Numbered from the stretch's first letter, positions 8,016-17,110 are shown. The stretch is DNA of 50,674 nt from Candidatus Zambryskiibacteriota bacterium (GCA_023267045.1 JAHFOB010000005.1:1-50674), one strand, 5' to 3'. Numbers and translations are program-made. Notes: generated from the letters alone by a model not told the origin.

Positions 8016-10406
8016 ATGGAAGAAACACAGATTGGTTTAGGAAGCAAAGTGAAGATGTTTTTTGATAAGTTTTTGTTTTGGATTTTGATTGGTTTGAGTT
8101 TTCTCGTGCCAATATTTTTCTTGCCATTTTCTTTTGTCTCAATTCAGTTCGGCACAAGTTTACTTTTTGCCACTGGAGCGATTATTTCTATTCTTGTTTA
8201 TATTATCTCTGGGCTTTTTTCAGGTTCTGTTGATTTACCAAAACCAGGCAAATATGTTTTGGGGTTTACTCTCCTTGTGCCTGTGGTTTACACTCTAGCT
8301 GGAGTTGCAAACGGATTTTCTAGAATGTCTTTTTTCGGTTACACATTTGATCCAAGTACAGTCGGTTTTGTTTTCCTCTCCTTTGCATATATGTTTTTGA
8401 TTTCAGTTTTGTTCAAAAACAAAAACAGGATTTTATTTTCGTACATGGCTTTTATTCTATCGTCAATAATTTTCGCTGTTTTTCTATTGAGTAGACTGAT
8501 TTTAGGAGCAAAGTTTCTGTCTCTCGGTACTTTTACTGATCTTACAACTACAACCATAGGTAGTTGGAATAATGTCAGTATATTTTTCGGAATAGGACTT
8601 ATTCTGTCACTTCTGACATATCAAATGCTAAATGTTAGTAGATTGATGAAGATTATTCTTACTATAACATCTCTAGTTTCTCTATTTTTCTTAGCTCTTG
8701 TAAATTTCAGTGTTGTTTGGACTACACTCTCTATAACAGCTTTTCTTTTCATACTATATAGTTTATTTAACTCGGGAGGAGCTTCTTTTTCTAGTTTAAC
8801 TTTCAAACAAAAACTTTATCGTATCCCACTTTATCCTTCTATTGTTTTTGTCGTTTCCATCACTTTTATTGTGTTCGGTAGTTCATTCGGAAACTATTTA
8901 TCAAACACTTTAAAAATTTCTAACGTAGAAGTTAGACCGTCGCTTTCTGTGACGATGAATATTGCTCGCAATACAATAAAGTCACAACCGCTTTTTGGTT
9001 CTGGCCCAAACACTTTTGTTAACGAGTGGCTTTTGTACAGACCAGACGAAATTACAACTTCAGCTTTCTGGAATACAGATTTTACAAACGGTATCGGTCT
9101 TATACCGACTTTTGCTGTAACCACTGGTCTTCTAGGGGTTTTGTCTTGGCTTGTTTTTCTAGGGTTCTACGCTTATCTTGGTGTTAAATCGATTTTCACT
9201 AGAATTGAAGATTCTTTCGTCAAATATCTTTTGACCTCGTCATTTTTTGTCTCTCTCTATTTGTGGGTGATGACATTTGTTTATGTTCCTAGCACTGTTA
9301 TATTGATTTTAACTTTCTTTTTTACTGGTCTGTTTTTTGCTTCAGTTTATTCATCTGGAATGATTTCCGTTGTGTCAAAATCTTTTTCTGGAAATCCAAA
9401 ATCAGGATTTGTTTCTTCTCTAATTATGATAGTTTTGCTCGTTTCTGGCGCATGGCTTGCTTACGGTATTTTCCAGAACTCAAAATCTCTATGGTATTTC
9501 CAAAAAAGCTCGTATGCTCTAAATACCGATAAAAATATAACTACATCGGAAAATTATATGGTTCAAGCTCTAAATACCGTGCCAAACGACGTTTATTTCC
9601 GAGCACTTTCACAGATCGAAATTTTGAAACTTAATGCTATTTTGTCACAGGACATAAAACAGATAAAACCAGAAGAAATACAAAAACAGTTTCAAGCAAC
9701 TTTATCTGACGCAATAAAAGCCGGCCTTTCTGCAAAAGAGGCGGACTCTTCAAATTATCTTAACTGGATTTCGTTAGGTGATGTTTATGGGTCTGTTTCT
9801 TTACCACAACTAAAAGTTGATGGTGCTTACGAGAGTGCTCAACTGGCATACTCTGAAGCTCTTCATAGAAATCCAAAAAATCCGGCAATTCTTATGCTTT
9901 TTGCTAGACTCGCCGTCACTCGAGAGGATTTGAAATCAGCCCAGTCTTATGCTGAACAGGCGATTCAAGCTAAAAACAATTATCTCGACGCCTACTTCCT
10001 CTTATCACAAATAGAAGTGGCTGACAAAAATATAAATGGAGCTATCAGTTCTGTCACTTCTGCATCTGTTATTGACCCGACAAACCCAGCCATTTTCTTT
10101 CAGTTAGGACTTTTGAAATACAATATCTCTGATTTCAAAGGCGCGATAGAGGCGCTAGAGAAAGCAACAAACATGACACCAGACTATGCTAACGCAAAAT
10201 ATTTCCTCGGGCTCTCATATGAGGCAACCGGTCAGCATCAAAAAGCTATAAAACAATTTCAAGATTTGAAAGTGACAAATCCAGATAGCACTGAAGTAGA
10301 TGCTATTTTGAATAATCTACTTGCCGGCAAATCTATTTTTGCCAATAGTAGCAATTCAAAACCAGAAAAAGCTGATAAGTTACCAGTCAAAGAAAAAGTT
10401 CAATAA
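8016..10406 (+). CDS. O-antigen ligase/polymerase-like membrane protein with C-terminal TPR repeats
   Basis: 796 residues. About residues 15-490 form a dozen hydrophobic membrane segments of the Wzy/WaaL O-antigen ligase-like type; the GSGPNTFVNEWLLYRP segment matches the family's periplasmic loop region. Residues about 560-770 contain TPR-type helical repeats (for example AILMLFARLAVTREDLKSAQSYAEQA). Proteins of this layout join or polymerise surface glycans; the substrate cannot be told from sequence. The gene lies 9 nt before murJ, so the two are probably one operon dealing with envelope precursors. Confidence 0.7.
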   Translation: MEETQIGLGSKVKMFFDKFLFWILIGLSFLVPIFFLPFSFVSIQFGTSLLFATGAIISILVYIISGLFSGSVDLPKPGKYVLGFTLLVPVVYTLAGVANGFSRMSFFGYTFDPSTVGFVFLSFAYMFLISVLFKNKNRILFSYMAFILSSIIFAVFLLSRLILGAKFLSLGTFTDLTTTTIGSWNNVSIFFGIGLILSLLTYQMLNVSRLMKIILTITSLVSLFFLALVNFSVVWTTLSITAFLFILYSLFNSGGASFSSLTFKQKLYRIPLYPSIVFVVSITFIVFGSSFGNYLSNTLKISNVEVRPSLSVTMNIARNTIKSQPLFGSGPNTFVNEWLLYRPDEITTSAFWNTDFTNGIGLIPTFAVTTGLLGVLSWLVFLGFYAYLGVKSIFTRIEDSFVKYLLTSSFFVSLYLWVMTFVYVPSTVILILTFFFTGLFFASVYSSGMISVVSKSFSGNPKSGFVSSLIMIVLLVSGAWLAYGIFQNSKSLWYFQKSSYALNTDKNITTSENYMVQALNTVPNDVYFRALSQIEILKLNAILSQDIKQIKPEEIQKQFQATLSDAIKAGLSAKEADSSNYLNWISLGDVYGSVSLPQLKVDGAYESAQLAYSEALHRNPKNPAILMLFARLAVTREDLKSAQSYAEQAIQAKNNYLDAYFLLSQIEVADKNINGAISSVTSASVIDPTNPAIFFQLGLLKYNISDFKGAIEALEKATNMTPDYANAKYFLGLSYEATGQHQKAIKQFQDLKVTNPDSTEVDAILNNLLAGKSIFANSSNSKPEKADKLPVKEKVQ

Positions 10407-10415
10407 TACAAAATA

Positions 10416-12092
10416 ATGGTAAAACGTTTTCTTAATCTGATAAACAGAGAAGTAAACGGCCTTCATCAGGCCGCTTATCTTTTGGGATTTTTTGCTATTT
10501 GCTCGCAAGTTTTGGCTTTATTTCGAGATAGGATTTTAGCTTCACAGTTTGGCGCAGGAAACACACTAGACTTATATTATTCAGCGTTTAGGATTCCAGA
10601 TATTTTGTTTGCCACAGTTGCTTCTATCGTTTCTGTTTCTGTTCTCATACCTTTTTTGATTGAGCGATTTGAGAAAAGTGATGAAGATGCCAAAGAGTTT
10701 ATTGATATGATTTTTTCTTTCTTTTTCTGTTTTATGTTGGTGGTTGGAGTTTTGGCTTATATTACAGCACCATATTTCATGAAACTACTTTTCCCAGTTT
10801 TTGCTAAATCCACATCATTTCCAGATCTTATTCATCTGACCAGAATTCTTTTATTGTCACCAATTTTTCTTGGCTTCTCAAATCTCTTAGCTAGCATCAC
10901 TCAAATAAACAGACGTTTTTTGGTCTACGCCGTTTCTCCCGTTGTTTACAACGTTGGCATTATAATAGGGATCACCTTACTATATCCAGTTTTTGGCCTT
11001 TCTGGTCTCGGTATGGGTGTTGTTTTGGGGGCGTTCCTTCATTTTGCTATCCAGATTCCGTTCATCGTTTCTGTTGGAATGTTTCCAAAACTTCGCTTTC
11101 CAATAAAATTTAGTTTTATAAAAAAAGTCATTTACACATCCCTTCCTCGCACTATCACCGTTTCTTCAAACGAAATTGCTGAATTATTTCTCATTTCTTT
11201 CGCTTCTTTTTTCGCTCCTGGTTCTGTTGCCGTCTTCAACTTTTCTTTTAACCTGCAAGCCGTACCTTTTAGTATTATCGGTGTTAGCTACTCTCTGGCC
11301 GCTTTTCCAACTTTGACAAAACTTTTCGGAAATAATAAGGACGAGTTTATCGAGCAAATGATAAATTCCGCTCGACATGTTATTTTCTGGTCAGTGCCAG
11401 TGACAGTTTTGTTTATCGTTTTACGTGCTCAGATTGTCAGAACTATTTTAGGAACAGGGAGGTTTAATTGGGATGATACACGACTAACGGCTGCTGCACT
11501 GGCTTTATTTACTATCTCTCTTGTTGCTCAAAACTTAGTTTCTCTCTTTGTCCGTTCATACTATTCTCAAGGCAAAACCAAAACTCCGCTTTTTATGAAC
11601 ATATTTTCCGCTTTAATTATTATTTTTGGCAGTTATTATTTGGCTCAACTTTTCCAAGCAAATTTATTTTTCAGAAACTTTATGGAGTCGATCTTGAAGG
11701 TTTCTGGTATAAACGGCACAGTTGTTCTAATGCTTCCTCTGGGTTTCTCTATTGGGGTTATTATAAATCTTATTATTCACTGGGTCGGTTTCAATAAACA
11801 TTTCCCGACATTTTCCTCTCGAGTGTTGCGAACTTTGTTTCAGGTAACTGGGGCATCTGTTATTATGGGTTATGTTACGTATATTTGTCTAAATATTTTT
11901 TCCACGGTCTTTAACCTCAATACTTTATCTGGAGTATTTCTGCAAGGATTTGTCTCGGGGGTTGTAGGTATTATTTTTGCTATGGTCATATTATTTTTAC
12001 TAAAAAGCAAAGAGTTGCAGGAAGTTTGGGCTACGCTTCACAAGAAGATTTGGAAATCAGACATCGTTGGGCCAGACCCAGAACTGCAATAA
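10416..12092 (+). CDS. murJ: Lipid II flippase MurJ (MviN family)
   Basis: 558 residues with about 14 membrane segments. The MviN/MurJ N-terminal signature is clear: RDRILASQFGAGNTLDLYYSA followed by FRIPD and a Gly/Ser/Val-rich helix. It moves lipid-linked peptidoglycan precursors across the inner membrane, so the cell makes a wall. The spacing to the upstream ligase-like gene (9 nt) suggests cotranscription. ATG 10416 is preceded only by AT-rich sequence, without a ribosome binding site. Confidence 0.88.
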   Translation: MVKRFLNLINREVNGLHQAAYLLGFFAICSQVLALFRDRILASQFGAGNTLDLYYSAFRIPDILFATVASIVSVSVLIPFLIERFEKSDEDAKEFIDMIFSFFFCFMLVVGVLAYITAPYFMKLLFPVFAKSTSFPDLIHLTRILLLSPIFLGFSNLLASITQINRRFLVYAVSPVVYNVGIIIGITLLYPVFGLSGLGMGVVLGAFLHFAIQIPFIVSVGMFPKLRFPIKFSFIKKVIYTSLPRTITVSSNEIAELFLISFASFFAPGSVAVFNFSFNLQAVPFSIIGVSYSLAAFPTLTKLFGNNKDEFIEQMINSARHVIFWSVPVTVLFIVLRAQIVRTILGTGRFNWDDTRLTAAALALFTISLVAQNLVSLFVRSYYSQGKTKTPLFMNIFSALIIIFGSYYLAQLFQANLFFRNFMESILKVSGINGTVVLMLPLGFSIGVIINLIIHWVGFNKHFPTFSSRVLRTLFQVTGASVIMGYVTYICLNIFSTVFNLNTLSGVFLQGFVSGVVGIIFAMVILFLLKSKELQEVWATLHKKIWKSDIVGPDPELQ

Positions 12093-12113
12093 TTTTTGAA
12101 ATAGTCACTTTTG

Positions 12114-12122
12114 TGCTTTAAT
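12114..12122 (+). promoter_or_regulatory. Extended -10 promoter of lepA (leaderless)
   Basis: tgc-tttaat ends 7 nt before ATG 12130, so transcription should begin at the start codon. Confidence 0.55.
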
Positions 12123-12129
12123 GTAGCCC

Positions 12130-14472
12130 ATGGATAATATTAGAAATTTCAGCATCATTGCTCATATTGATCACGGTAAATCTACCTTGGCTGACAGAAT
12201 GCTTGAGATCACAGGCACAATAGAAGCCCGTAAAATGCAGGATCAAGTACTGGACTCAATGGAACTTGAGCGTGAGAGGGGTATTACCATAAAAATGCAA
12301 CCAGTTAGGATGGTTTACCATCCTCGCAGACTAGATTCAGACTTAACGCAGACTGACTCAGACACCGGGCAAAATGACTTTCTATATAAAGATTTAACTT
12401 ATAAAATACGAGGTGCTTGTTTTGCTGTCAGAAAATCATTAGGGTTAGGTCACAAAGAAATAGTGTATCAAAAAGCTTTGGAAATTGAGTTTAAAAATAT
12501 TGGCTTGAATTTTGAGAGTCAAAAAATTTTGAATGTTCTTTATCAAGATCAAAAAGTAGGAATATATACTCCCGATTTTATTATTGAAGATAAAATTATA
12601 ATTGAACTTAAATCTTTGCCTGAAATTGGCAAACCACAAGAAGAACAGTTGTGGAGCTATATTAAAGGATCTAAATATAAACTTGCACTTCTAATCAATT
12701 TTGGGAGTAAGGATGTAGAATTTAAGAGAATTGTTTATGATAGTCTGCGTCAGTCTGCGTCTAGTCTGCGACAGTCAGCGCAGATTCAGGATGAATACAT
12801 CCTGAATCTGATTGACACTCCTGGGCATATAGACTTTTCCTATGAAGTTTCTCGCGCACTCAAAGCCGTTGAGGGTTCTATTTTGCTCGTTGACTCAACA
12901 CAAGGTGTGCAAGCACAAACTCTAACAACTCTCGGAATGGCTCGCGAGTCAGGGCTGACGATTATTCCCGTGCTTTCGAAAATAGATTCGAGCTTGGCAC
13001 GTGTCTCTGAAGTTAAGCAGGAAGTCATCAAACTTTTAGGATGCAAAGAAGAAGATATCATGGAAACTTCTGGCAGAACTGGAAAAGGTGTTGAGGCACT
13101 TTTAAATGCAATTATTGAAAAAGTACCTCCGCCGACCAGCATAGACTTAACACAGACTCACGCAGAATTAAATTCAGCGAAGTCTGCGTCTAGTCTGCCT
13201 CTGTCTGCGAGTGCCTTCAGGGCACTAGTTTTTGATTTCAAATACTCAACTCATCGTGGAGTTATCGTTTTCGTGCGGGTAATGTCCGGAGAAGTAAAAA
13301 GAAACACACCTTTGGTTTTTAAAATTGCTAAAGAAACTTTCACCTCCATCGAAGTTGGAATTTTTTCACCGGGCGAAGTGGCGGTGGATAAACTTTCTGC
13401 AGGAGAAATTGGCTATATTGTAACGGGCATAAAACAACCCGGAATCGCTTCTGTTGGAGACACGGTAGCAACTATAGAAGACAAGCTCTCGCCACTTGCT
13501 GGGTATATGTCTCCCAGACCTGTTGTCTGGGCGTCGATTTATCCTGAAAGTCAGGATGATTTCACTGTTTTAAAGCAGGCACTTGGCAAACTAAAACTTT
13601 CTGACTCTTCATACACATTTGAGGAAGAATCTTCGGGCTCTTTGGGGAGGGGATTTCGCTGTGGTTTTCTCGGTATGCTCCACTTGGAAATTATTTCAGA
13701 GCGTTTACACAGAGAATTTAACTTGGAGTTGGTGGTGACCATGCCGACGATTACATATGAAGTGACCCCGAAGGAAAGTCGAGCACAACTTCCTACGGGG
13801 CAGGCTTATAAAAATAAATCATATATGGTGTATTCTCCTGCAAATTTTCCTGACGAAGGAACTTATTCTGAAATTCGTGAGCCGTGGGCAAATGTGGTTA
13901 TTATTACACCTGTAAAATATCTCTCAAATCTCATGCCACTTTTGTATGATCACGAAGCAGAAATAGGGGATTCAGAAAACTTTGGAGAAGACAGAACTAG
14001 ACTGACCATGAAAATGCCTCTTCGAGAGCTGATGCGAAACTTTTTTGATAAATTAAAAAGTGTCACCAGTGGTTTCGGTTCCATTTCATATGAAATAGAA
14101 GGAATGAGAAAAGCTGACGTTGTTCGGCTAGATATTTTAGTCGCCGACGAAATATTGCCAGCTTTTTCTCGAGTTGTTTCTCGTCGTGTGGTTGAGCAAG
14201 AAGCAGAGCAAGCTGTGGAAAAGCTTCACGCTATTTTGCCTCGCCAAATGTTTGTGATGAAAATCCAAGGCAAAGCTCTTGGCAGAATAATCTCAAGTCG
14301 AACAGTTTCAGCTTTTAGTAAAGATGTGACGCAACACATGTATGGTGGAGATATTACTCGCAAAATGAAGTTGCGCGAAAAGCAAAAGAAAGGAAAAAAG
14401 AAAATGAAAGAGAGAGGAATGGGGAAGGTTAATATTCCACAGGACGTCTTTCTAAAGATGATGAGAAGTTAA
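12130..14472 (+). CDS. lepA: Elongation factor 4 (LepA) with two in-frame mobile insertions
   Basis: Ribosome-associated translational GTPase. The P-loop AHIDHGKST (residues 11-19), switch I ERERGITIK, DTPGH (229-233) and the C-terminal RKMKLREKQKKGKKKMKERG segment are all intact. The protein has 780 residues against about 600 in the family. Residues about 66-220 are a GxxExxY-type PD-(D/E)xK domain inserted in the beta-hairpin between switch I and DTPGH; a second insert of about 28 residues (from 337) sits before domain II. Both inserts carry the same agtctgcgtctagtctgc-type flanks. The frame is kept throughout, so the host protein probably tolerates the extra mass, but function is unproven. 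Confidence 0.93.
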   Translation: MDNIRNFSIIAHIDHGKSTLADRMLEITGTIEARKMQDQVLDSMELERERGITIKMQPVRMVYHPRRLDSDLTQTDSDTGQNDFLYKDLTYKIRGACFAVRKSLGLGHKEIVYQKALEIEFKNIGLNFESQKILNVLYQDQKVGIYTPDFIIEDKIIIELKSLPEIGKPQEEQLWSYIKGSKYKLALLINFGSKDVEFKRIVYDSLRQSASSLRQSAQIQDEYILNLIDTPGHIDFSYEVSRALKAVEGSILLVDSTQGVQAQTLTTLGMARESGLTIIPVLSKIDSSLARVSEVKQEVIKLLGCKEEDIMETSGRTGKGVEALLNAIIEKVPPPTSIDLTQTHAELNSAKSASSLPLSASAFRALVFDFKYSTHRGVIVFVRVMSGEVKRNTPLVFKIAKETFTSIEVGIFSPGEVAVDKLSAGEIGYIVTGIKQPGIASVGDTVATIEDKLSPLAGYMSPRPVVWASIYPESQDDFTVLKQALGKLKLSDSSYTFEEESSGSLGRGFRCGFLGMLHLEIISERLHREFNLELVVTMPTITYEVTPKESRAQLPTGQAYKNKSYMVYSPANFPDEGTYSEIREPWANVVIITPVKYLSNLMPLLYDHEAEIGDSENFGEDRTRLTMKMPLRELMRNFFDKLKSVTSGFGSISYEIEGMRKADVVRLDILVADEILPAFSRVVSRRVVEQEAEQAVEKLHAILPRQMFVMKIQGKALGRIISSRTVSAFSKDVTQHMYGGDITRKMKLREKQKKGKKKMKERGMGKVNIPQDVFLKMMRS
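12325..12789 (+). mobile_element. GxxExxY-domain element inserted in frame in lepA
   Basis: About 465 nt, a multiple of three. The encoded domain shows GHKEIVY (G107, E110, Y113 of LepA) and a nuclease-like YTPDF...IELK (D149, E159, K161). The ends are short direct/inverted repeats of the cgcagactgac type: the left end reads agacttaacgcagactgac, the right end agtctgcgtcagtctgcg. GxxExxY proteins are usually free-standing. No splicing residues are visible, so this is not an intein. Confidence 0.7.
13138..13222 (+). mobile_element. Internally deleted copy of the same element in lepA (MITE-like)
   Basis: Left part agacttaacacagactcacgcag and right part agtctgcgtctagtctgc match the two ends of the larger insert at 12325-12789, while the GxxExxY coding centre is missing. 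It adds about 28 residues in frame between the G domain and domain II. Confidence 0.6.
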
Positions 14473-14588
14473 AACTTCCAAATTTAGCGATCTCCTCGTT
14501 TCGAAATTGAAAATTCTCGTCACCTTACGACGAGTAAGGCTCCTCGCATTTCCAATTCCTCAACATCGGATCTCATCTAAATTATGAA
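14471..14588. repeat. Large palindromic element downstream of lepA
   Basis: Outer arms aaaacttccaaatttag and ctaaattatgaaagtttt pair with few mismatches. An inner hairpin ctcgtcaccttacgacgag is visible. It begins at the lepA stop codon and may end its transcript. Confidence 0.55.
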
Positions 14589-14599
14589 AGTTTTAAAAA

Positions 14600-14752
14600 T
14601 CTCGTCGAGCATACTTTTTCGCAAGACCTCGCAGACCTGAAGCTTGGTTCCGTCAAGGCACCCCGTTCTTGACGGATTCAGGTCGAGAACAAAGTGAGCG
14701 TAGCGCTGGCGGAGCGAGCGGTCTGGAGAAAAAGTGTGCGAGTAAGAGATTT
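14600..14752. repeat. Second large palindromic element, between lepA and ruvC
   Basis: Nested stems: outer ctcg..cactttttc / gaaaaagtgtgcgag, then cctgaa / ttcagg and ccgtcaag / cttgacgg around gcaccccgtt. It is more GC-rich than the flanks. With 14471-14588 it fills the whole gap between the two convergent genes. Confidence 0.6.
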
Positions 14753-14754
14753 TG

Positions 14755-15228
14755 TTAACGATTTATAGCAAAATGGGTCAGTCCAATAGCAATTGCATCA
14801 AACTCATCGTCACTATTAGTCTTTGAAGTGACCACGATTAGTTTTTTTACCATATCTATCATTTGTCTTTTCTCACTTCTGCCATATCCAGTTATGGCGA
14901 TTTTCACGTTGTTTGGTGTGTATTCAAAAACTTCTAGTCCCATTGAGCTTCCGGTATATAGAATTACTCCGCGAGCTTCTGCCACGAGCATTGCAGTTTT
15001 TTGATTTCCGCTAAAGAAAAGTTTCTCTGTTGCTAGTTGTTCTGGTTTATATTTTTTTATTACCTCTTTAATTCTATTTCCAATAAGTCGGAGACGCTCA
15101 TAGTGGGGAAGTTTACTAGACGTTTTAAAACATTCAGAAAAAATAAGCACTTCTTTTTTACCTTTTTCTTTTTCCAATATTGCTAATCCAAGTCGTTCGT
15201 ATCCCGGATCAATAGAAATAAGTTTCAT
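14755..15228 (-). CDS. ruvC: Holliday junction resolvase RuvC
   Basis: 157 residues, normal length. The endonuclease cuts Holliday junctions in the RuvABC pathway. The N-terminal catalytic Asp is in ISIDPGYERLG (D7), the second acidic residue in LATEKLFFSGN (E68), and the C-terminal cluster is in SDDEFDAIAIG (about 140-150). It lies in a minus-strand group with yebC and ruvB, while ruvA is about 12 kb away. ATG 15228 sits 4 nt after a tataaa on the minus strand, so a leaderless transcript is possible. Confidence 0.92.
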   Translation of the reverse strand: MKLISIDPGYERLGLAILEKEKGKKEVLIFSECFKTSSKLPHYERLRLIGNRIKEVIKKYKPEQLATEKLFFSGNQKTAMLVAEARGVILYTGSSMGLEVFEYTPNNVKIAITGYGRSEKRQMIDMVKKLIVVTSKTNSDDEFDAIAIGLTHFAINR

Positions 15229-15232
15229 GAAT

Positions 15233-15335
15233 TTTATAATTTTTGAATTTTTAATTTTATAAATAAATCTAAATTTCTAATTTTTAAAAATTAATTCATT
15301 AAAACATTATTTAAAAATTACAAAATTAAAAATTG
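15233..15335. repeat. AT-rich imperfect palindrome between yebC and ruvC
   Basis: Made of aattttt/aaaaatt-type arms, resembling a diverged copy of the dispersed repeat at 27168-27280. Confidence 0.4.
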
Positions 15336-15339
15336 TTTA

Positions 15340-15867
15340 TTATTCTGCATTTGTATGAACATCCTGCACTTCATCTGATTCCTCTAATTCTTCTATTAGA
15401 TTACCAAGTTTTTCCCCATCTTCATCCGAAAGGGGAATTGTTGAAGTTGGTGTCCATTCTCCACCAGGACTGTGACTAAATGCCCAGCTCGCTGCTCCAA
15501 CACCCGCCATAGCAAAACCATGTTTTGCTAAAATAGTTTTTATTTCTTGATTCGCACGATTTTTACTGTCCGTTAGTGCTTCAATAACCATCGCACATCC
15601 GCCCGGCCCATATGCCTCGTAAATAATCATCTCCATATCACCAGACTCACTAGATTTTTTAATCGCTCTCTCAATATTATCGTTCGGTACATTCATTGAC
15701 TTGGCTTTTTCTATCGCCGATTTAAGTCCCAGGGAACTTACATTCCCCCCAGACTTTTTCGCTTCAACCGTGATCAGCTTTATCATTTTGCCAAAAATCT
15801 TTGATTTTTGTGAATCAGTTTTTTCTTTCTTGTGTTTTATTTTTGACCATTTATTATGTCCACTCAT
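15340..15867 (-). CDS. YebC/PmpR family protein, shortened
   Basis: The N-terminal signature SGHNKWSKIKHKK is perfect, and YGPGG and NRANQEIK follow. The family acts as transcriptional regulator or translation factor for polyproline stretches. The protein has 175 residues instead of about 240. Compared with the usual pattern, roughly 65-70 residues are missing between the GAASWAFS segment and the closing LEESDEVQDVHTN motif, so most of domain III is absent while the end is kept. This may be a lineage-wide compact form. Neighbours ruvC and ruvB are frequent partners of yebC in many bacteria. Confidence 0.88.
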   Translation of the reverse strand: MSGHNKWSKIKHKKEKTDSQKSKIFGKMIKLITVEAKKSGGNVSSLGLKSAIEKAKSMNVPNDNIERAIKKSSESGDMEMIIYEAYGPGGCAMVIEALTDSKNRANQEIKTILAKHGFAMAGVGAASWAFSHSPGGEWTPTSTIPLSDEDGEKLGNLIEELEESDEVQDVHTNAE

Positions 15868-15874
15868 TGGAATG

Positions 15875-15955
15875 TGTGATGTATAAGGTATAACGTATTA
15901 TGTATAAATAAGAATTCAAGTCCATACATTATACTTTATACACTATACGTTATAC
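15875..15955. repeat. Palindrome of gtataacgtat type between ruvB and yebC
   Basis: Arms tgtataaggtataacgta and tatacgttatac are complementary in large part. It overlaps the region expected to hold the yebC promoter. Confidence 0.5.
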
Positions 15956-15956
15956 A

Positions 15957-15990
15957 CCTAAAACTTTGTTACAACAAAGTCTTAGGTGTT
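15957..15990 (-). terminator. Hairpin spanning the ruvB stop codon
   Basis: Minus strand cacctaagactttgttg / caacaaagttttaggtg pairs across the TAA at 15969-15971. The stem makes up the last codons and may stabilise or end the ruvB transcript; no long T-run follows. Confidence 0.45.
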
Positions 15991-16982
15991 AATCCCAAAT
16001 GCTCATAGCCTGAAGCAGTTACCGTTCTTCCGCGCGGAGTACGATCAAGAAATCCAAGTTGTAATAAATATGGTTCGTTGAACTCCTCAATTGTTGCTTG
16101 TTCCTCTGATATTGCTGCGGCCAAGGTATTTAATCCAACAGGTCCACCACCAAATTTATTTATTATCGTATGCAAAATATCTCTATCTGCAGGTGTTAGT
16201 CCTTGTTCGTCAATACCGAGAAGTTTTAAAGCTTCTGCCACAGAGTTTTTGGTCATCTCTGTTTTGTGAACCTGGGCATAGTCACGACAACGTTTCAAAA
16301 AGTAGTTTGCTGTACGCGGAGTAAAGCGAGATCTTTTTGAAATCTCCTGACCTGCACTTTTTTCTAGATCGATTCCTAAAATTTTAGCAGATCGAGTAAT
16401 TATTTTTTGTATTTCGTCGTTGGTATAAAACTCCAGTTTGAAAATTCCTCCAGAAAAGCGTGAGCGGAGAGGGGATGAAATCATGGCGATTCGTGTCGTT
16501 GCGCCGATCAGTGTAAATGGTGGAAGTTCGAGTTGTATTGTTCGAGCACTCGGTCCTTTTCCGATAATAATATCGAGTGAGCCAGATTCCATGGCGGGAT
16601 ATAAAACTTCCTCAATAGTTTTATTAAGGCGATGAATTTCATCAATAAAAAGTATGTCTCCTGGTGAGAGATTTGTCAGTATTGACGCTAAATCACCAAT
16701 TTTCTCTATTGCAGGACCAGAAGTCACCTTCATTTGGGCTTTTATTTCTTTGGCAATGAGATGAGCAAGGGTCGTTTTTCCAAGTCCAGGCGGACCGTAG
16801 AAAAGTATGTGCTCTGGTGGGTGATTTCGCTCTTTTGCCGCGGTAAGTAGGATCTGCAAGTTCTTTTTTACCATGTTTTGACCTATATAATCCTCCCATT
16901 TTGAAGGTCGCAAAGTGGTGTCCAAGAATAATTCTTCTTTTTCCGATACCCCATTGTCTTTGTTAGCCTGTTTTTTCTTCAT
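15969..16982 (-). CDS. ruvB: Holliday junction branch-migration helicase RuvB
   Basis: 337 residues, typical length. AAA+ motor of RuvAB. The N-terminal LRPSKWEDYIGQ segment, Walker A GPPGLGKTT (about residue 64), Walker B FIDEIHR (about 113), sensor I IGATTR and the arginine-finger region SSPLRSRF are all present, followed by the winged-helix end (FLDRTPRGRTVT). An extended -10 (tga-tataat) ends 9 nt before the start, so the transcript has little or no leader. Confidence 0.95.
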   Translation of the reverse strand: MKKKQANKDNGVSEKEELFLDTTLRPSKWEDYIGQNMVKKNLQILLTAAKERNHPPEHILFYGPPGLGKTTLAHLIAKEIKAQMKVTSGPAIEKIGDLASILTNLSPGDILFIDEIHRLNKTIEEVLYPAMESGSLDIIIGKGPSARTIQLELPPFTLIGATTRIAMISSPLRSRFSGGIFKLEFYTNDEIQKIITRSAKILGIDLEKSAGQEISKRSRFTPRTANYFLKRCRDYAQVHKTEMTKNSVAEALKLLGIDEQGLTPADRDILHTIINKFGGGPVGLNTLAAAISEEQATIEEFNEPYLLQLGFLDRTPRGRTVTASGYEHLGLTPKTLL

Positions 16983-16991
16983 ACTATTTAC

Positions 16992-17000
16992 ATTATATCA
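16992..17000 (-). promoter_or_regulatory. Extended -10 promoter of ruvB
   Basis: Minus-strand tga-tataat, 9 nt upstream of ATG 16982. Confidence 0.55.
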
Positions 17001-17007
17001 AATCATT

Positions 17008-17110
17008 GCTTGACCCCAGTAGTAGAGCCGCGGTACTAGAGCAAAGCTCAGTACACGGTAAACAGCTCACTACGGGGTCTAACAGGTAGTGAGCTCTGCT
17101 CTACTACCTG
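17008..17110. repeat. Tandem palindromes of the agtagtagagc/gctcactacgggg family
   Basis: The first unit has outer arms gaccccagtagtagagc and gctcactacggggtc with an inner hairpin. The second unit is aacaggtagtgagct...ctactacctgtt. The same agtagtagagc...gctcactacgggg core is found in frame inside the pseudouridine synthase gene at 43978. The end of the second palindrome borders the -35 of the adjacent ncRNA promoter. Confidence 0.7.

Noticed and set aside
12325-12789. Intein in lepA
   Set aside because: No N-terminal Cys/Ser, no His-Asn end and no splicing blocks; the domain is GxxExxY and the joins are repeat-rich, so it should remain in the protein.
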